From: Dyella kyungheensis
GTDB taxonomy: Bacteria > Pseudomonadota > Gammaproteobacteria > Xanthomonadales > Rhodanobacteraceae
NCBI RefSeq assembly: GCF_016905005.1
Contig: NZ_JADIKC010000010.1
Coordinates: 129,801 to 193,800, forward strand
Reading direction: 5' to 3'
DNA: 64,000 nucleotides
The position numbers and the translations under genes were made by a program. A model generated the notes under the pieces. That model searched no databases, had not been told where the DNA came from, and was given only the letters and a program-made list of their open reading frames with translations. Shown one piece after another: positions 27,918-36,619 of the stretch (positions within the stretch are counted from its first letter, which is position 1; every line of letters begins with the position of its first letter).

Positions 27918-29951
27918 ATGTCCCATTCCAGCACTCCTCGGCGCAAAGGCATCACCTGCTGCAGCACCACCGATCATGGCGGTTTGGTGCTGGAAGGTTA
28001 CGCCCTGGCGAACCACAAGGGGCACCGCGTGGCCGGCCTGGGGCATCGCGTGTATTGCCCCCAATGCAAAGGCATCTTTCCCATTGTGGAGTCGAGGAAG
28101 TCCTTCGCTGGCTATGCACCGGCGGTCGAAGGCATGCGCACGGCCTGCGGCGCCCGCTTGATCGGTATGTTCGATGACCTGTGGATCGATGATGACTCCG
28201 GCTTGGCGAACCTTGATGCGCCGCCCTCACATGCTGGCAACACGGGCGCAGCCGCACCGTCGCCGGCGGTGACGGGAGCAGACAGTGTTTCGCAGGAAAC
28301 CTTGGAAGCTGCCCAGGATGTGCAGAGGGTTCACGTGACGCTACGCATCGGCGTTGGCTGCGATGGCACCGGCAATAACTTCAGCAATAGCGCTAAAGCG
28401 CTGGCGCTGTGTTCACCGGAAGCGCTGAAGCTCGACCCTGCCCTGCATCCGGACATCATCGAAGCCATGAAAGCGTCTTGCCGTAGCGATCACGGCATGG
28501 AGGGCGCCAGTTATGACGGTGGTGAAACCAATGTGCATCGGTTGTACAACCTGTACAAACTCACCCGCTCTCTCAGCGAGGCGGAGACGGTGCGCGATGA
28601 TCGGCACTATGTCTATCGCAGCGTCTATGTCCAAGGCGTTGGCACACTCGAAGAACATCCGGACAGCCTCTATGCAAGCGGCATGGGTTACGGCGCCACC
28701 GGGGTGATTGCACGCGCCGAAGAAGCCATCAACAGCGTCGTAAAAGAGATACATGGGTTTGTTAGAGAGAACCCCGAGATCGTCATCGACGCTATTGAAT
28801 TCGATCTTTGGGGTTTCAGTCGAGGTGCGGCGGTCGCTCGTCACCTGGCATGGCTGATTCTGCACGGCAAAGGCGACAACCTGATCACGCGCTCATTCGA
28901 CGAAGTACCCCAAGGCGTGAGCGTGGGAGCCGCGGGATCCGGCCTGGGCGTTGCATGGACCGCGGGCCGGCCAAACACCGTCAGGCCGATGGACAGGGCG
29001 TTGGAAGGTGCGGGCCTTCCGTTGAAACGCGGATTCAGCAGCTCGGATCTCATGGTTTGCTTTATCGGCCTGTTCGATTGCGTGGCGGCCATCGGCAAGC
29101 CCAGCGATGCCCACAACGATCCGGTACATCTTGACCTGTCCGGCAAGAACATAGGCTGCGTGATACATCTGGCTGCGCGCGACGAATGCCGCCTGAACTT
29201 CGCCAGCAATCCGGTCAAACCCTACAACACTGTTCTGCTGCCCGGCGTCCACTCCGACCTCGGTGGCGGCTATGCCGAGCTCGGCTGGGAACACCTTGTC
29301 CTGGGCCAACCGGAGACCAGCAGCTGGCGCATCGATGACCGTTCGCCGCCCAGCACCACGCAAAGCGAGGCATGGCGCCGCGCCTTCACCCAGATGAGCG
29401 ATTACGGCTGGTCGGAATACACGCTATTGGACAACGACGGCGCCGTAGGCGACTCGAGCACGGTCAATCAGCTCCGTATTGCCTGTTGGACCCGAACGGT
29501 GATGAAGCGCGGGGTGTGGGGAGGCGAGCCGCAACCGTGGCAGACGGTGACCGCCGCAGTAACACTGAAGCGGCAGGTGCGCGGCGAGTATCAGCTCGTC
29601 ACTTTGCGCATCATGCACGCGTTGGCGGTTGAGGCGGGCGTTCCGTTCAAACCTATCCCTAACGATCCTGAGTTTGCATTGCCCGAAGAGCTGGTGCCCA
29701 TCTATCGAAAGCTGCTGGCATACGCTCGGGCAGACGGCCGCGGCAAGAACGATCTCACTGGTGAAGAAGAACGCCTGTTGAGCCGGCGCTACATTCATCA
29801 ATCGGCCAATTGGAATCCCATCGACTGGAAACCCGCATCCAGACCAGGCGACGACGACCCCGCACCCACCGCATTCGCGTCACCGTTTTTCGTGATGCGG
29901 CCAGCCCCGCACCGCAAGCGCAATGTGTTCGATCCACCCAGCGGCCATTGA
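27918..29951 (+). CDS. PAAR-Tle1 fusion: T6SS phospholipase effector (DUF2235)
   Basis: This 677-residue protein has an N-terminal PAAR-like domain (residues about 8-82: TTDHGG, a GHRVAGLGHRVYCP turn, TACGARL), then a linker rich in Ala/Pro/Ser, then a DUF2235/Tle1 alpha/beta-hydrolase domain from about 135. The predicted triad is Ser301 in GFSRG, Asp387 in GLFDC and His445 in GVHSDLGGGY. Tle1 enzymes hydrolyse phospholipids in target cell membranes. The PAAR domain would let the effector ride the VgrG tip covalently. It is flanked by duplicated DUF2931 lipoproteins, the expected periplasmic immunity, and sits in the tssH-tssM operon. Confidence 0.9.
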   Translation: MSHSSTPRRKGITCCSTTDHGGLVLEGYALANHKGHRVAGLGHRVYCPQCKGIFPIVESRKSFAGYAPAVEGMRTACGARLIGMFDDLWIDDDSGLANLDAPPSHAGNTGAAAPSPAVTGADSVSQETLEAAQDVQRVHVTLRIGVGCDGTGNNFSNSAKALALCSPEALKLDPALHPDIIEAMKASCRSDHGMEGASYDGGETNVHRLYNLYKLTRSLSEAETVRDDRHYVYRSVYVQGVGTLEEHPDSLYASGMGYGATGVIARAEEAINSVVKEIHGFVRENPEIVIDAIEFDLWGFSRGAAVARHLAWLILHGKGDNLITRSFDEVPQGVSVGAAGSGLGVAWTAGRPNTVRPMDRALEGAGLPLKRGFSSSDLMVCFIGLFDCVAAIGKPSDAHNDPVHLDLSGKNIGCVIHLAARDECRLNFASNPVKPYNTVLLPGVHSDLGGGYAELGWEHLVLGQPETSSWRIDDRSPPSTTQSEAWRRAFTQMSDYGWSEYTLLDNDGAVGDSSTVNQLRIACWTRTVMKRGVWGGEPQPWQTVTAAVTLKRQVRGEYQLVTLRIMHALAVEAGVPFKPIPNDPEFALPEELVPIYRKLLAYARADGRGKNDLTGEEERLLSRRYIHQSANWNPIDWKPASRPGDDDPAPTAFASPFFVMRPAPHRKRNVFDPPSGH

Positions 29952-29963
29952 CGGAGCATACGC

Positions 29964-30602
29964 ATGATCCCCCGCCTGCCAGCATTGCTGCTCGTATTTC
30001 TCGGTCTATCCGCTTGTGGCGACAGCAGGACAGATCGTATCTCCGGCCCCTGTCCACACTGGGCCATCACGACGGTCTCGCCCAGGCATATGGAGGCCTG
30101 GATCGAGACACTTTATGTCAAGGACAGCCACGGCAGTTGGTTGCACATCCCGCAAGGTGTGGTGGGAGAGTTGCCGGACACGGTGGGCTGGAGCGGTCTT
30201 CACTACGGCGGAGGCGGCCCGCAATTCCTCGATGCGGGCGCGCCGATGGAGATCTACGTGCGCTGGCAGTCCCTGGTCGAGCCGCAAACCTACAACTGGC
30301 GCTTCACGGTACCCGAATCCATGCGCCAAATGCTGCTGAAGCGGGAATTGGGCAAGGTCTGGTACAAGCCCCGACCCGAAATGGCCTGCCGCAGCGACAT
30401 TACGGTGGGCGTGGCACCGGGAGGCCACGCCATCCTATGGGTCGATGGCCAGGGGCTTGCTTCCGTCGAAATAACGCGCGGCCAAGCCACCGTGGAGCCA
30501 CTCGGACCAGGACAAGGCTGGGGGAAAGGTTACGCCTACCCGCCCTCAGAAGATGCCAAAAAATACGTCGAAGAACACGGCATCCCCTACGAAAGCTGGT
30601 AA
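29964..30602 (+). CDS. DUF2931-like lipoprotein 2, candidate Tle1 immunity protein
   Basis: A 212-residue precursor has a compact type II signal (MIPRLPALLLVFLGLSAC, Cys18) and a mature domain strongly similar to that of the upstream protein at 27104-27856. The two differ mainly in the first 70 mature residues and in a short Gly-rich stretch near the C-terminus. It starts 12 bp after the effector stop. Periplasmic lipoproteins encoded next to Tle1 enzymes commonly neutralise them; that role is inferred from position here. Confidence 0.78.
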   Translation: MIPRLPALLLVFLGLSACGDSRTDRISGPCPHWAITTVSPRHMEAWIETLYVKDSHGSWLHIPQGVVGELPDTVGWSGLHYGGGGPQFLDAGAPMEIYVRWQSLVEPQTYNWRFTVPESMRQMLLKRELGKVWYKPRPEMACRSDITVGVAPGGHAILWVDGQGLASVEITRGQATVEPLGPGQGWGKGYAYPPSEDAKKYVEEHGIPYESW

Positions 30603-30706
30603 CACCTTTCGTCTGAGCAACGCTGGCTTCGTTACTTCGAAGCGAGTTCGCGCTCTTAGAAAGAAGATCAATTCAGGAAAGAAGCAGGACATCCAAGGAC
30701 GTTCCT

Positions 30707-33700
30707 ATGACTAACTATTTGGCCCCCATCAAACGCTACGGCCCCATCCTGTTGCGCCAATTAAAGAACGCGAGGCCTGCGCTCCTGCTGCTCGGCATCG
30801 TCTTTCTGTTGATCGCCATCTGGTGGCTGGGGCCGCAGTGGACATGGCACGAGAAGAAGCCGTTGGCCTCGCTATCGGCACGTGTTCTGCTGACGGTCTT
30901 GCTGCTGCTCATTCCCATACTCGTATGGGCGCTCGCACTACGTCGACGCAACAAAGCGTTTGAAGCCAAGGAGATGCAGGCGCAGGCCCGACTCGACGAC
31001 AAGCGCATCAAATACATCGACGCGCAACAGCGGTCGCTGGACCACAGCCTTTCCGTGCTGAAAGCCAGCCTGATGGGCCGCCAGGGGCTGTACAAATTGC
31101 CGTGGTATCTGGTCCTGGGCATGGAGAAAGCTGGCAAGACCAGCTTCATCAATCGGTCCAACCAGAATTTCTATCTCACCGGCATGACCAAGGCAGCAAG
31201 CCAATCTTCACAGGCTGATCCCGATCTAGCCTTCACCATCGACTGGTGGATGGGTGATCAGGCCGTATTGATCGACATGCCCGGCGAACTGATCAGCCAG
31301 GCCGACAACGCTTCTGCGGACGTTCCTGCCAAGGTGGCCGACGCCGATGCCGATGCCGATACGGCGGCCACCGCTCCATCCATCCCGCCAGAAAAGAAGA
31401 ACCAGCGCGAGCTTCCGTCCGGTGTGCGTCGTCGGCTCTGGGAGCACCTGATCGATTGGCTGGGCCGCAATCGCAGTCGCCGGCCGTTGAATGGCTTGGT
31501 CCTGGTGATCGATGTGGTCACCTTGCTCAACCAGAAGCCTAGTGATCGCGAAGCGCAAGCCATCCTCCTGCGAACGCGGTTGACCGAACTCGGCGGCCAC
31601 CTTGGTACACGCCCGCCGATCTACGTTGTGTTGAGCAAACTCGACCAGATCGACGGTTTCGCCGCTTTCTTCTCCCGCTTACCTCGATCGGTCCGCGAGG
31701 ACATCTTCGGATTTACCTTCACCCTCGATTCGGTAAAGAACTTCGATGCGTGGCTGGCAGAATTGTCCAGGCACTACACGGAGATGGTGGGTCGTCTCAA
31801 CGAACGGATCTTCGATGCACTAAGCGAGCAAGCCGGCCTCGATCAGCGAGAGGGGTTGTTCTCGTTGACGCGCGAGCTCGAAGGCTTGTTGCCGATTGTG
31901 ATGCGCTATCTTTCGAAGGTGCTCGGTAGTGATCGTTCCGGTGCGCCTGCGTTGCCGCGAGGCGTCTACTTCTCCTCGGTCTACCAGCAAGGGCTGCTCA
32001 ACAACCCCTTTGTCAACGCTGCTTCCGAAGCCTTCGGAGTGGACGATACCGTATCCGCATCCCAGCCGGAGAACCGAGGCACCGTCTACTTCGCCCAGCA
32101 GCTATTCCAGCGCGTCATTTACCCGGAAGCGGGTTTGGCCGGCGACAACATCAAGGTATTGGGCGACAAGAAGCGCGCCCTGCTGATCAACCTGGGCGTA
32201 GCCGCACTGGGCGGCCTGCTCGTCGTGGCGGGTTGGCAGCACTACTACACGCTCAATCGCGATCTTGCGCGCAATGTGTTGGCAAAGAGTCGTGATTTCA
32301 GCGGCAAGAGTGTCGACAGTGCGGCCGATCCGACGGGCCGCAATCTGCTGGGTCCACTTGACCAGATTCGCGATGCCGTCACCGTCTACGGCGATTACCG
32401 CAATGCATGGCCGGTGTTGGCCGACATGGGGCTTTATCAGGGTCGCAAGATCGGCCCAAAAGTGGATGAAGCCTACTTGCAACTGCTCTCCCGTCGCTTT
32501 CTTCCTGAACTGGCCGGCGGTGTCGTCGCCACCATGAACGACTCGGACAAAGCCAATAACGACGACCTGGCGGCGCTGCGCGTCTACCGCATGATCGACG
32601 ACCGAAAAAATCGACGTCCCCCCATTGTTGAAGACTGGATGGCCAAGTACTGGCAGCGGGCCTTCCCCGGTGACGGCCTGGTGCAGGACGACTTGATGCG
32701 CCACCTCGACTACGCCATGAAGTATGCCGACGCGGATCTACCTGAGTACCGGGAACGCATTACCGGCGTCCAGCAGACGCTACGCCAGATTCCGATGCCG
32801 CAGCGTGTCTACGCCACCATGCAGCAGCAAGCGGGCGAAGCGCTGCACGCGCCGCTGGACCTGCGCCACGAGATCGGTCCGGCGTTCGACATCGTCTATC
32901 GAACGAGCAGCACGGGCAACGCCGCAAACGAAAGCACCCGCATTGATGCGCTGCTCACGGCCAAAGGCTTCCGCGATTACTTCGAACCGCATAGCCGTGA
33001 TCTCACCGATCTGGCGATGATCGATGAATGGACGCTCGGACAACGCGAGACCATCAACTATTCCGAAGCCGACAAACAGGCACTGGCCGGGTGCATCCGG
33101 ACCATCTACACCGCTGACTATATCGCCCGCTGGCGGCAAGGAATCAACCAGTTGGATATCGTCGACTTTGCCGATATCGGGCAGGCGGTGGCAGTGCTCG
33201 AAAACGTCACGAGTTCCGCCGCCCCTCTGCGCCGACTAGCGGAAGTGGTTCGCGACAATACGGTCATCTATCCAACAGGCGACACCAAGGCCAAGGCCAC
33301 CGACCCCACCATCGATCCGGCCACCCGTCAACAAGCATCGGACATCGCGCGATCCTTCGCGCCACTGACCGACCTGCTCGCCGCGCGTGGCGACAAGCCC
33401 TCGTACATGGATGAAGCCATGGGCGCCATCGCCAACGTGCGCGACGCCGTGAAGACCGTGCAAGACAGTCCGGACCGTGGCAGGGCAGCCTTGGCCATGG
33501 TGCTCGATCGCTTCGCGCTCAAGGGACAGGATCCGATTGGCATCCTGCAACGTGTAGCCGCTGGATTGCCGGAACCCCTGAACATCCAGACCAAGAAGCT
33601 TGCCGATGAATCCTCGCAGGTACTGCTGGTCGAAGCTCTGCGCGAACTCGAGCGTCGCTGGAATTCCGACGTCTACAGCTTCTACAGCGAACATTTGGCC

Positions 33701-34408
33701 AGCCGCTACCCGTTCAATCCCGCCAGCCAGGCCGATGCATCGCTGGAGGACTTCGAAGCACTGTTTGGTCCCCAGGGCCGTCTGCAGCAATTTCGCGAGA
33801 AGTACCTGAAGACCTTCTTCGAGGACAATCTCGATGCGCTCTATTCCGAGCGCCGTGGCGGCTACCTGGTGCGCACCGACGCGTTATCGCAACTCGAGGC
33901 GGCCAATCGCATCCGCGATGCCTTCTTCAACAATCGCAGCGCACTCGGTGTGCAGTTCAACGTCACCCCGCTTGGCCTGACGCCCAATCGCCGCAGCAGC
34001 GTGCTCGGCATCGAAGGCCAGCTGATCCCCTACGATCACGGTCCCAGCAACAGCATTGGCCTGATCTGGCCGAACAGCCTGGGCGACAGCACCGACAGCC
34101 GCATCACCCTCGTCAACGGAAGCGGCAACGGCAGCAGCCTGATCTTCCGCGGCCCGTGGTCGATGTTCCGCCTGTTGAGCCGCGCGCAATTGACCGGTGC
34201 ATCGCCCACCAGCGTGGACCTCAGCTTCTCCGCCGACGACGGCGCCGCCATGCGCTACCGCATCACCTCCGAGAAGGCCAACAACCCGTTCACGCAACGC
34301 ATCTTCAGCGGCTTCGCGCTGCCACGCACATTGCTGCGGGACGGTAGCGCGACGCCAGCGGGCCAGCCACCCGCCGCACCGACCAAGCGAGCAACGGCCG
34401 CAAGATAG
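30707..34408 (+). CDS. tssM: T6SS inner-membrane protein TssM (IcmF)
   Basis: This 1233-residue IcmF protein has two transmembrane segments near residues 22-75, a cytoplasmic GTPase-like domain with Walker A GMEKAGKT (about 138-145), a third span near residue 500 (LINLGVAALGGLLVVAGW) and a large periplasmic part that reaches TssJ. TssM spans the envelope and forms the secretion channel with TssL and TssJ. The intact Walker A suggests an NTP-binding version. ATG 30707 has AGGA upstream. It is followed by a strong terminator. Confidence 0.96.
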   Translation: MTNYLAPIKRYGPILLRQLKNARPALLLLGIVFLLIAIWWLGPQWTWHEKKPLASLSARVLLTVLLLLIPILVWALALRRRNKAFEAKEMQAQARLDDKRIKYIDAQQRSLDHSLSVLKASLMGRQGLYKLPWYLVLGMEKAGKTSFINRSNQNFYLTGMTKAASQSSQADPDLAFTIDWWMGDQAVLIDMPGELISQADNASADVPAKVADADADADTAATAPSIPPEKKNQRELPSGVRRRLWEHLIDWLGRNRSRRPLNGLVLVIDVVTLLNQKPSDREAQAILLRTRLTELGGHLGTRPPIYVVLSKLDQIDGFAAFFSRLPRSVREDIFGFTFTLDSVKNFDAWLAELSRHYTEMVGRLNERIFDALSEQAGLDQREGLFSLTRELEGLLPIVMRYLSKVLGSDRSGAPALPRGVYFSSVYQQGLLNNPFVNAASEAFGVDDTVSASQPENRGTVYFAQQLFQRVIYPEAGLAGDNIKVLGDKKRALLINLGVAALGGLLVVAGWQHYYTLNRDLARNVLAKSRDFSGKSVDSAADPTGRNLLGPLDQIRDAVTVYGDYRNAWPVLADMGLYQGRKIGPKVDEAYLQLLSRRFLPELAGGVVATMNDSDKANNDDLAALRVYRMIDDRKNRRPPIVEDWMAKYWQRAFPGDGLVQDDLMRHLDYAMKYADADLPEYRERITGVQQTLRQIPMPQRVYATMQQQAGEALHAPLDLRHEIGPAFDIVYRTSSTGNAANESTRIDALLTAKGFRDYFEPHSRDLTDLAMIDEWTLGQRETINYSEADKQALAGCIRTIYTADYIARWRQGINQLDIVDFADIGQAVAVLENVTSSAAPLRRLAEVVRDNTVIYPTGDTKAKATDPTIDPATRQQASDIARSFAPLTDLLAARGDKPSYMDEAMGAIANVRDAVKTVQDSPDRGRAALAMVLDRFALKGQDPIGILQRVAAGLPEPLNIQTKKLADESSQVLLVEALRELERRWNSDVYSFYSEHLASRYPFNPASQADASLEDFEALFGPQGRLQQFREKYLKTFFEDNLDALYSERRGGYLVRTDALSQLEAANRIRDAFFNNRSALGVQFNVTPLGLTPNRRSSVLGIEGQLIPYDHGPSNSIGLIWPNSLGDSTDSRITLVNGSGNGSSLIFRGPWSMFRLLSRAQLTGASPTSVDLSFSADDGAAMRYRITSEKANNPFTQRIFSGFALPRTLLRDGSATPAGQPPAAPTKRATAAR

Positions 34409-34429
34409 ACGCGATAACGTGACGATAAG

Positions 34430-34456
34430 AAAGGCCCGGCTTCCGCCGGGCCTTTT
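34430..34456. terminator. bidirectional intrinsic terminator between tssM and PAAR
   Basis: AAAGGCCCGGC and GCCGGGCCTTT form a perfect 11-bp stem around a TTCC loop, with T on the right and A on the left. It can end the rightward tssM operon and the leftward PAAR operon. Confidence 0.9.
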
Positions 34457-34480
34457 GGTATCTGCATACTATGGAGTGGA

Positions 34481-34738
34481 CTAATCGACCATCCAACTTT
34501 CGTCCCCTTCCGATAGCACGCCGCCGTGATCGGTTGCATCGCCTTGACGCGCCACGGCGCGGCCTTCGATTTCGCAGCTTGGCGACCCCGACGTAATTCG
34601 CGCACCGCAGCTGACGCTATCCCCTACGCGGGCCACGGCCTCGCCGCCGACCAACGCGTGAGGTGCACCGCTGGTGACCGTACCCTCGCCATGAATAGGA
34701 CATGTGTGGCGGTGTCCGACTAGCACAACTGGCTTCAT
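34481..34738 (-). CDS. PAAR-domain spike tip protein
   Basis: An 85-residue protein consisting of a single PAAR domain: HTCPIHGEGTVTSGAP, VGGEAVARVGDSVSCG and EGRAVARQGDATDHGG. PAAR proteins sharpen the VgrG spike and bind a metal ion at the tip. ATG 34738 has GGAG about 8 nt upstream. It is the last gene of the leftward hcp-vgrG block, but 295 bp without a gene separate it from the next upstream gene, so it may have its own promoter. Confidence 0.9.
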   Translation of the reverse strand: MKPVVLVGHRHTCPIHGEGTVTSGAPHALVGGEAVARVGDSVSCGARITSGSPSCEIEGRAVARQGDATDHGGVLSEGDESWMVD

Positions 34739-35033
34739 AAGCTTGACTCCGTTCGTTTGATTCCATTTCTCGTCAGCGATTCCAAAGCGATGACAAGAAG
34801 TGCGTAGTCCGTATGTCGATCTATTACTTTTCGCCTGCGAATACCAACTTATCTGTGAAACTCGGTATACAACGCAGGTAGGCACTGCGGACGCAGAAAA
34901 AATTTTCTTGAGGAAAGAAGGCTACAGCGTGAGCAGATTCGGCCACGGCACCACCAGACGCACCGCACGCCGCTCCAGAAACCGGAAGTCTTTCATCGAC
35001 TGATAGACCAGAACAGCGATCACCTACGGCTAG

Positions 35034-35564
35034 TCATCCGTCTTGCAATGATGGCAAAGCATAGACCGGACGCTGTTGCCAGCTATAGCGGATTGTCGCC
35101 GGCATCTTTAAGCCAGCCAGAAGGAGCTGTACCGCCGCGAAAGCGCTTATACCTACCGTGGCCAAGTGTGTACGATGCATCACGGTGTAGAACCAGAAGG
35201 CAAGCGCAACCGCTAACAACCCTGCCGTGATGAAGAACACCTTAAGCGAGGTACTTCCGCCGCGATACAGAAAGTGGGTCGGCAATCGGGCATTAAGCTC
35301 GGACACCCAGAATGCATAAGACGCCGGCGCTTGGGCATCCTTGTCCGCATCGCAAACTAACTCGAAAGATGTATCACCATCGACTTCAATTTCCGCCTTG
35401 TACACTCTTCCAGCCCGCGTCAAACGAATATTCTGGATGGTATTGATTTGTATGGATGTCACCGTGCCTGCGGATGAGACGTTCGACATCACGCCACCTG
35501 AAATTCGAAATGTTTCTTCTTTGGTTGTCCCTCGATTGCTCGTGTATGCAACGTCGTTCGTCAT
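35034..35564 (-). CDS. hypothetical small membrane protein, possible immunity or accessory protein
   Basis: This 176-residue protein has a Ser/Thr-rich soluble N-terminal domain (about 1-95) and two transmembrane segments (SLKVFFITAGLLAVALAFWFY and VGISAFAAVQLLLAGL), with a short C-terminal tail. I do not recognise a family. ATG 35564 has GGAGG about 8 nt upstream. Position downstream of a VasX-like effector and a DUF6708 protein suggests a role in self-protection, but nothing in the sequence proves it. Local composition is visibly more AT-rich than neighbouring genes. Confidence 0.65.
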   Translation of the reverse strand: MTNDVAYTSNRGTTKEETFRISGGVMSNVSSAGTVTSIQINTIQNIRLTRAGRVYKAEIEVDGDTSFELVCDADKDAQAPASYAFWVSELNARLPTHFLYRGGSTSLKVFFITAGLLAVALAFWFYTVMHRTHLATVGISAFAAVQLLLAGLKMPATIRYSWQQRPVYALPSLQDG

Positions 35565-35653
35565 CTTAGAAACCTCCATCTTCCTTGCGGCAAGCTAGGC
35601 TCCGGCTAGCTAAATCTCTGTCATAGAAAAGGTGCCTTTATCTTCCATCTCTT

Positions 35654-36601
35654 TTAGGGTCGGACACCCCGCTGCGCCATCTCGATGGTGACCAGCGGAC
35701 CAGTCTCCCCTTCCATCGCTTCGGGCGGCGGCAAGAGCGGCCGAATACCCACCAAACAGCACAGCGCCCACCAGCACAGTGAGATGGACAAAGTCAGCGG
35801 AAACAGCACTGCCCAAAACGGCAGCGTCAGCCAGCGCTTGCCTTGATGCTCACCGGGCTCGCCGGTAAACCAGGGCACGTAGTGGCGAAATGCCTCGCGT
35901 GGTGTCAGCACGATCCTGTGCAGCGGCAGCATCCACCAGTTGGGTTCGGCGGGAATGGGCAGCGTGTCCGGGCCGTGAGCCATGAACGTTCGTACGTATT
36001 CCCACACCTCGGCAACGAATTCGGTACGCGGATCGGCGTCGTCATTGCTCATCAATCGAACCAGAAACATGCCCTCCGGCATGCGCTTCTGCCAGAAGCG
36101 GTGCGGCGGAAGCGGGCGGACGCTGGGAACCAGCATCTCCAAGCGGAAGCGTCTGACGGCACCGACATTGGTGGCGTCCACGAATGATGAGGGGCTGGCT
36201 TGCACACCATGCCAGTCGCCTTCGTACAATTGATCACCCTCTTTGCCATATATATGCTGCGTGTGCCGATTGAAGTAAATGTGGGACATTTTCAAGCGCC
36301 GCAGATGCATCGCTGCGAATAAAACGAAACCGCCAATGGAAAGAGGAATTAGCAGTCCCACCCACAGAAGATCCGGATTTGATGAGATAACACTGAAAAG
36401 GATGTATAGCAGCCAGACACCAAAAGGGATCGTAAGTATCAGCACGAGGACGTACATCTGTGCTAGCAGCACTGATATTTCAAGAAAGGGACGACGCAAG
36501 CACAGAACGTTTCGACCCATTCCGATGTACTGATCGCCAATCTTCGGTTTTGCTCCCGTTGCTAAGGACTTCGGTGTCCATATCGTTTGCGGCGTTGCCA
36601 T
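35654..36601 (-). CDS. DUF6708-like membrane protein, candidate VasX-type immunity
   Basis: This 315-residue protein has two N-terminal spans (residues about 40-100), a soluble middle domain with HIYFNRHTQHIYGKEG and WHGVQA, and one or two C-terminal spans (LPFWAVLFPLTLSISLCWWALCCLVGI). Proteins of this layout are often encoded beside VasX/BTH_I2691-type effectors. In V. cholerae the gene after vasX encodes the membrane immunity protein TsiV2. It begins 18 bp after the effector stop. Family name from memory; immunity role inferred from position and topology. Confidence 0.65.
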   Translation of the reverse strand: MATPQTIWTPKSLATGAKPKIGDQYIGMGRNVLCLRRPFLEISVLLAQMYVLVLILTIPFGVWLLYILFSVISSNPDLLWVGLLIPLSIGGFVLFAAMHLRRLKMSHIYFNRHTQHIYGKEGDQLYEGDWHGVQASPSSFVDATNVGAVRRFRLEMLVPSVRPLPPHRFWQKRMPEGMFLVRLMSNDDADPRTEFVAEVWEYVRTFMAHGPDTLPIPAEPNWWMLPLHRIVLTPREAFRHYVPWFTGEPGEHQGKRWLTLPFWAVLFPLTLSISLCWWALCCLVGIRPLLPPPEAMEGETGPLVTIEMAQRGVRP

Positions 36602-36619
36602 TAGTCCATTCCTTATTCT

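Noticed and set aside
34739..34900. Sigma-54 promoter for the PAAR gene
   Set aside because: No GG-N10-GC match with either half close to consensus was found on the minus strand.
34800..35003. Possible small rightward gene in the PAAR upstream spacer
   Set aside because: No ribosome binding site, no family resemblance, and it lies in AT-rich spacer DNA.
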